The notes below the pieces were generated by a model. The model did not search any database and was not told the DNA's origin. It was given only the letters and a program-made list of their open reading frames with translations. The position numbers were made by a program, and so were the translations under genes. A stretch of DNA of 64,000 nucleotides from Metopolophium dirhodum (Eukaryota; Arthropoda; Insecta; Hemiptera; Aphididae): assembly GCF_019925205.1 (NCBI RefSeq), contig NC_083566.1, forward strand, positions 9,362,001 through 9,426,000, given 5' to 3'. Positions 58,101-64,000 of the stretch are shown here, in pieces; positions within the stretch are counted from its first letter, which is position 1; every line of letters begins with the position of its first letter.

Positions 58101-61100
58101 AAGGATCCAGTCGGTTTTGTCAAAAGTCAAAACTAATATAGATTTGACCATTCTAAACATACATTTTGTTTATTAAAATAATTTAAAATATATTTAAATT
58201 TTGTATCATAAAATATATCAAGTGGCTGCAGTTGATGAAAAAAAAGTGTTTTATAGACCAAAAAACTAGACAACACTGAAGGAATTTGGTTTGACAGATT
58301 TCTATTTTTAAAACTGATTTTCATTGATTACCAAGTTTAATAGTTTTCTATCGAGACGATTTTGAATATCTATTTTCTTAGCTGTGATATCCATGAATAA
58401 AAATACGATGTTTTTGTATTTATATTAACACATTAATTAACAAAAAATTACCTCTATGGAAACCTAGTAAACGTGTTAATCATCACTTTACTTAGAAATA
58501 CTCACGTGTGTTAGTCTATCTTATAAATGTTGTTAAAAATATTGATAAAAATAAATGATCTATATCAATGAGTTATTTGTCATAAGTATTAAATACTAGC
58601 ATTGAATTTTTACTACGACAACATAATGATACAACAAATTAAATTCATAAAAATGACAATTAAGACCTAAAGGATCTTGTTTAATTATGTGTAATAATGA
58701 AATATTAATTATTATCTATGTTTATAATAAATATATTATTATTATATACTTTTATAGTTGTAATTAAAAGTTTTGTTACCGTTAATAATAAATATGAGTA
58801 TGGGAGAAAGTTACTTAGTAGCAGATTGATATCAAACATATATATTTTAAATAACACTACAATGACTATTATTACTTCGATATCTCTAATGAGCAATGTA
58901 TAAAAAATATTGTTTTGTATTTCTATCATAGTAGCATTTATGTTCTAATTCAGTGGTCCTCATAGGGTTGCGATCCAGTATTGTAATGATAAAAAGAAAG
59001 TACAACATAATAAACACTGGATAAATAATAGGTATATAATATTAATTTTCATGTGGTGTTTTAAATTTAAATTGGATGTGTAACCATAAGCTAATTTTTT
59101 TTTTATATAAAGGGGATGCCACACTAAGATTTGGTGTTTCTGTATTACAAGCGTGAAACATAGCAAATTTATGTTGAGCAGTTGAAGTTTGATTTGCGTC
59201 AATTGTTGAACATAAATTTACTATGTTATCTGTCTTAACAAAATATAATGGAAATATGGACCATATTTTTGCTTATTGCCTAATTCTTATAATTTAACCA
59301 GAAATGATTTTGAACCATAGCGTAATTACTCTATGTTTTGAACAAATATTGAAATTTTCAGCTCGGAATATTATGTTTATTTTATTTAATGGAGAAGCTT
59401 ATGATTATATTGGATCAAGTCGAGTGGTCTATGATATGTTAGACGGAAATTTCCCAAATGATTTGATTAAACTCAATCATAGTCATATTGGCTTGTTTGT
59501 AGAGTTATCACAAATACACTATGATAAAGAAGTGGTTTTTTATCGTCCAATCAAAAATAATGTATGTATTTAATATTTATTATAAATCAAAATTAAAAAA
59601 TTATTTTTAATTTATTATTGTTATATTTCAGGCTAGTGAAAATGTAATAAATTTCATGAATTTATTTAATAAGAGTCTTTCTGATGATAGTTTTTCTGTT
59701 ACTGAATCAAAAAGCACATCTATACCACCATCATCACTACATTCTTTTTTGAAAATTGATCCCAAATTTCCGGGTATAATATTAACAGGATTTAGAGACC
59801 AATTTAAAAATAAGTATGTATTATTTTTTATTGTGATGTGTACATTTTGTGTTACATCTTAACATTTAAAATGGCTAAAGATTGGATTGAAACTTATTTA
59901 GTATTCTTTTTTGTTATGAAGACTTCCTATATTTAAAATTTTATTTATAATTTGATAACCTAACCTAACCGGCTTAAATTCAATACATTCATTATGCTGC
60001 TCAAAATCTAAAACTTAAAATATACAATTAGCTTCTCACTCGAAACTATATTAATCTAAGTATACTTTTATGTTATAAGTTAATAATATATACAGTAAAA
60101 CTTCCGTTAATGGTCACCTCTATGTAACGGTCAATTTTTTTGTTCCCGTCGAGTGTTATCCTACCTCTGTAGAACGGGCACCTCTAAATAGCGGTCATTA
60201 TTTACAGTCCCTTCAGTGATCGTTATATGGACGTTCTACTGTAGTATTTTTGTAATTATGTTATTAATTATTATTTATAAAAAAATAATTGATGTTTTTT
60301 GTTTGTTTTTTTCATAAAGGTTTTATCATAGCATTTTGGATGATGCAGAGAATATACAATATGGTAATAATTCTACAATTCCACAAACCATAGCTAATAT
60401 ATCAACTTCTCTTAGTAACTCCCTTTATACATTTATTACTAACTCTACCTACACTGGTTTGAAGCAAGCAAATTCTAGTTATGTAAGTAATAAACTATTT
60501 ATTATTTTAGTGTAAGCAAATAATAGACAAAAATTATTTTTATTTTAGGTTACCAAATTATTAGATTGTTATGTTAAGTCTATGAATTGTGAAGTATTTC
60601 AATCATTGACTTCACCACTGCATTTACCTGACAATCCGCCTAATTATTATATCAGTATAGATTTGATCACAAATACTATCACTAGTCTTTCACGCCTATT
60701 ATTTGCTTCTTTTGGGAGTAAAATAATTAATGAAGTTCAAAATGAAGAAAATTGTCTGAACTATAGAACGAAACAGGTCTGTAACTTTTTTTATATACAT
60801 TAAACATCGACTTAATATATAAAAAGTAGAAGTTATATTATACCTATATTGTCTATATACAATCCATCTTGGATCCATAAACCGTTAAATTTTTTCAAAA
60901 TCTGATGATTGATATAAATAATATAATACATCATTATAACTTCAATTTCTGCAAGGATATAGTTATTAATTAATTAATTATAATGAATATTTAATAATAA
61001 ATTAAATAATAATTATAATAATACATTTAAAAATGTTGTTATAACCTACATACAAATTAACATGCGACTTACATTATATCGGTTTTACTATAGGTTCAAA

Positions 61101-64000
61101 AAAAAATTAATAAACCCATGCCTGATATACCAATAATACCAAGCTTGGATGATATTAATATCGATTATTGGTATTGACCCAGTCCTAATAAAAAGTTTTG
61201 AGTAGTCTTATCATAATTTTTTCAGATAATGCGACAATCCTGTATAAAGTTAAATATATTATATATATATGTATTAGGGTGGCCCTTATATAGTAGAGGG
61301 TAAGGAAAGTTAAATATTTTTGATTTCTCACTCTCCCAATTTTTTCATAACATACAAAAGTTATGTGGGTAAGATTTGGGGATGATTAATAATCCCCTTC
61401 AGGTGCCGCAAGAGGGTTGAATATTCATCAAATAGGGTAGTTTTAGGGTTATTCTGATTTAATTCATTATATATTGCATTTAGCATAAAATTGTATAGGA
61501 CCTAAATTGTAGATTCAAGTACTCTCTATAAAAAATGTTCCAACAAAATTTCTCGTAAATCTATTAATTTCTGTGGAAAAATTAATCTTAAAAAAAAAAA
61601 ACGTTTATTTACACAAGTACATAAATATTGGTGTCATTAAAAATAAATAGAAAGTGGTTCAATGGAGTAATACAATGTGAAAATTAGATACGTTACATTC
61701 AAATAAAATATTTATTAATTACGAACGAATTAATGTATTTTTTTTACAGTCAGGGTAATTTGTTCTATAATCATTTACAACTTGTAATAGAAATTGTTTT
61801 TGATTTTCATCTTTCGTCAGTATACTATTGTATTCTTGAATTAACTTAACGCCTCTTTCTGCAACATCATTTATGACTGATAACTCTGTTAAAATATTAA
61901 TTCCTTTTTTTTAGTCTTCTCTTTCTTTCCAATTATCCGGGTGGAAATCTATAAAGTCAGCTGAAATTTGAAATCTTGAAAAAAAGTTGACTGTTTCTGG
62001 TGATACAAATTCATGTAATTCTTTTTTTATAAACGTTTTTATACCCTCTTTACTCAAAACAATTTTTTTAATTGTATCATCATTGTTCTGGGTTGATTTA
62101 AGTGCTTCCACCATTTTAATTTTAATTTCGGTTGGCACCCGAAAATCAAAAAAATGATAAGGCTATACTTTACGGCGCAAGGTACCATAAGTGTCCACAA
62201 AATTTATGTGTAGCTGTTTCAGAAATAGCTTTATCTGGGTATTCGATTATTTTTTTTAAAAATATGAAGTCGTTATAAGGTGCTTCAATTGCAGCAGGGC
62301 ATCTAAACCGTGCTTCTACGTATATCGTAATTAGAAAAATACATATATCTCGAAATGCATTTTCTTCTCGAACATTAAGTTTAAATTGTTTTCGAAACAT
62401 ATAATTAACTCTAGAAGTTCTTTGTAATCATCTCTACATTGTTTTTTTTTTAAATTTTGTAAACAGAAGTCTATAATTTGAGATTTATTTGTTTCAACTG
62501 TAAATTTTACAACTGCATCATTTATTCCAATTTCATACTTTTTTAAGTCAATTTCAGGCCAGGCTTGTTGGAATTTTTTAAAAATAGGAATTATTAATAT
62601 TTATTTTTAATTTAATTTCAAAAACACTTCTTAGCACTAATTCGTATATATGTCGCCTACAAGGTAAATATAAAAGATTTCGTCCTATCAGTTGTTCCAA
62701 TATAATACAGGCACCATTTAACCGACCCGTGTTTGATGCCGTCGTATCACAACATAAAGCTTGTACTTTATTTGTTACACCCCAATCATTTATAATATCA
62801 AATATTGCATTTGCTTGTTGTTCTCCAGTACCACTTTTGAGCTTTGGCACACCAAGTAATTGAGTTATTCCCTCAAACAAAACAATTACAGGTAACCTAT
62901 CTACTTTTGATTTTCCATATGTAAAACCGTAAATAATGCGAACCGTTTTTACACCGCACATTTGAAAATAATGACACCCATTAAAAGTGTCATGCAGCTA
63001 ACCTATCCATTATATATTCTTTAATTTCTTATCTAGTCATAAGATAACGCAGTTATTATAGACGTTTCGTTACATTCTCGTAACAGAGATATATTAAATA
63101 AGTAAAAGCAGTCATATAAATGGAAAATTTCAATTTTTTTTTTTTTTCAGAAAAAGGTAATAATTTTTATTTTATTCTAATTTTTACAGAAAATAATAGA
63201 TTTAAGAGAAACTTTGTCTGGACGTTTTTTATAGAGAGTACCTGAATCTACAATTTAGGTCCTATACAATTTTATGCTAAATGCAATATATAATGAATTA
63301 AATCAGAATAACCCTAAAGGCTAAAACTACCCTATTTGATGAATATTCAACCCTCTTGCGGCACCTGAAGGGGATTATTAATCATTCCCAAATTTTACCC
63401 ATATAACTTTTGTATGGTTATGAAAAAATTGGGAGGGTGAGAAATTAAAAATTTGAAAGTTCATAAATAAGGGCCACCCTAATATGTATATATTGTGTTT
63501 TATAAACATGCCAAATAAATACCTATTTTTAGAAATGTCAGCAGTTAAATATAATATAATAGATTATACTCACATAATAATAAAATGCACTTGCTTGACA
63601 ATTGCTGTGAAAATTATTATTGATTATAGTAGAACATTTATGAACAACAAATGGTACTTAAATAACTCATTTATCATAATAACTACCTAATAATAAACAA
63701 ATGTACTAAAATAATTTTGAATTTTTATGAACATATTTGATGTATACAATGATTTTATTTTAAATGTGTTTTAAAGGGCTTTATGCCTATATGGTTAAGA
63801 GGAAAATATAATGCGTGTTATTCAACAACATCTAATGTTACTGATGCAGTTAGCCCAGCGTTTATTATACCTGGTATGTTTTTATTATCCTTTTTTACAC
63901 ATATAAACTGTAATTTATTGTTATATTTCTTAATATATGATATCATATAAATTATTTTCAGATTATAATTTATCATCTCCAAAATATTCAACATGGACTG
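55147..64000 (+). CDS. NCSTN: Nicastrin, gamma-secretase subunit (3' end beyond window)
   Basis: Nicastrin is the large glycosylated subunit of gamma-secretase, which cuts Notch and other type I membrane proteins. Exons: 55147-55198, 55264-55368, 55428-55551, 56110-56374, 57434-57578, 57831-58061, 59362-59561, 59632-59813, 60320-60482, 60549-60776, 63777-63873 and 63962 to the window end. Phases agree at each junction and give 610 residues of the expected 700 or so. The missing part would include the transmembrane segment. A signal peptide (MISVRLVSFVCLHFATF) opens the protein. The bilobed, aminopeptidase-like ectodomain follows, with VAARLDATSMFQ and the DYIGSSRVVYDM block, including the conserved DYIGS motif. 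Several N-linked glycosylation sequons are present. The start is the only in-frame ATG before the signal peptide. Introns carry a hAT element, a palindromic MITE and a pogo-like MITE. Confidence 0.95.
55640..56045. mobile_element. Diverged relative of the TTAA palindrome (nicastrin intron 3)
   Basis: The left arm begins GATGTGTTGTCTCCGTCTTATAAGTG and the right arm ends ACACTTATAAGTGTCTTAAG. The internal blocks (TAGCAAATTTTGCGCTCAGC, TGACCTCTTA, AAGTAAGATTATTATCTAG) match the 8957-9400 element. Terminal TTAA is not preserved on the left. Confidence 0.65.
60093..60241. mobile_element. pogo/Tigger-like MITE in nicastrin intron 8
   Basis: The 149-base unit starts CAGTAAAACTTCCGTTAATGG and ends ATGGACGTTCTACTG, with TA on both sides. 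CAGT(A/G)(A/G)AAC ends and TA duplications are typical of pogo-type Tc1/mariner elements. It is noncoding. Confidence 0.7.
61275..63481 (-). mobile_element. hAT transposon with about 300-bp inverted repeats (nicastrin intron 10)
   Basis: The element begins TAGGGTGGCCC and ends GGGCCACCCTA, flanked by ATATGTAT at 61267-61274 and 63482-63489. The inverted repeats run from about 61275-61580 and 63180-63481 and are about 85-90 percent alike by eye, with CTTCAGGTGCCGCAAGAGGG identical in both. The length is 2207 bases. The minus strand carries a broken transposase (listed separately). It occupies most of the nicastrin intron between 60776 and 63777. Confidence 0.9.
61745..62961 (-). pseudogene. 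Broken hAT-type transposase
   Basis: Pieces in changing frames on the minus strand, in order: 62961-62578 (contains KVQALCCDTTASNTGRLNGA and LPCRRHIYELV, matching the D-containing CCDTT..N.G and C.RH..E motifs of this transposase family), then about 62577-62405, 62400-62170 and 62138-61911. The C-terminal piece reads ERGVKLIQEYNSIL after a stop near 61911. At least three frameshifts or stops separate them, so the gene is dead. The N-terminal DNA-binding part upstream of 62961 is not found. Confidence 0.75.
63482..63776 (+). other. Nicastrin intron remainder
   Basis: AT-rich intron sequence between the hAT element and the exon starting at 63777. The 68-codon frame at 63484-63690 has no family resemblance. 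Confidence 0.4.

Noticed and set aside
58705..58929. Overlapping 61-80 codon frames in a nicastrin intron (58.7-59.2 kb)
   Set aside because: Pure AT-rich low-complexity translation between confirmed nicastrin exons.
1..64000. CRISPR arrays, operons, riboswitches or phage genes
   Set aside because: Spliced genes and eukaryotic transposons show this is nuclear eukaryotic DNA; the direct repeats seen are transposon ends or microsatellites without spacer-repeat regularity.

Overview
The window looks like nuclear DNA of an aphid or close relative (Sternorrhyncha). It is very AT-rich, its genes are split by GT-AG introns, the short palindrome TAGGTACCTA recurs throughout, and it is crowded with small DNA transposons. 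No prokaryotic operon, CRISPR array, rRNA gene or intact tRNA gene is visible. The assignment to aphids is inference from composition, repeat style and gene content.

Five protein genes can be modelled with confidence. From left to right they are a mitochondrial mTERF4-like factor (minus, about 18.8-19.7 kb), the ciliary protein CFAP57/WDR65 (plus, 15 exons, 24.16-35.57 kb), the very-long-chain enoyl-CoA reductase TECR (minus, 7 exons, 37.0-42.83 kb), Maelstrom of the piRNA pathway (minus, 2 exons, 47.6-49.2 kb) and nicastrin of gamma-secretase (plus, 12 exons, 55.15 kb to the window edge, where it is cut). All exon phases in the CFAP57, TECR, Maelstrom and nicastrin models are compatible from start to end. 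CFAP57 and TECR converge; Maelstrom and nicastrin diverge. A possible first coding exon of an unrecognised His-rich protein lies on the minus strand near 4.1 kb. The genes are functionally unrelated, so no operon-like logic links them.

The rest is mostly mobile DNA. Several insertions are delimited to the base by target-site duplications: a Merlin (IS1016/ISXO2-like) element with a decayed transposase (51085-52153, 8-bp duplication), a hAT element with about 300-bp inverted repeats and a broken transposase inside a nicastrin intron (61275-63481), four non-autonomous hAT-like elements (5819-6505, 16635-17178, 17189-17468, 28263-29282), a tRNA-derived SINE (23401-23730, 12-bp duplication) and a small poly(A)-tailed retrosequence (15365-15579). 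There are also relics of non-LTR retrotransposons, a TTAA-bounded 444-bp palindrome, several foldback elements, and a multicopy repeat marked by GATTCTGAGCG.

Region by region: 1-18 kb is repeats with one candidate exon; 18-24 kb holds mTERF4, foldback repeats, an unidentified decayed coding region (22.48-23.2 kb) and the SINE; 24-43 kb holds CFAP57 and TECR with transposons in their introns; 43-47.6 kb is nested repeats and transposase/RT fragments; 47.6-49.2 kb is Maelstrom; 49.4-55 kb is repeats including the Merlin copy; 55-64 kb is nicastrin. I see no clearly new multi-gene system. The observations most worth following are the decayed orphan coding region at 22.48-23.2 kb, the intron-bearing Merlin copy, the cluster of GGGTGACTTCGGACA motifs at 0.4-1.26 kb, and the His-rich exon.
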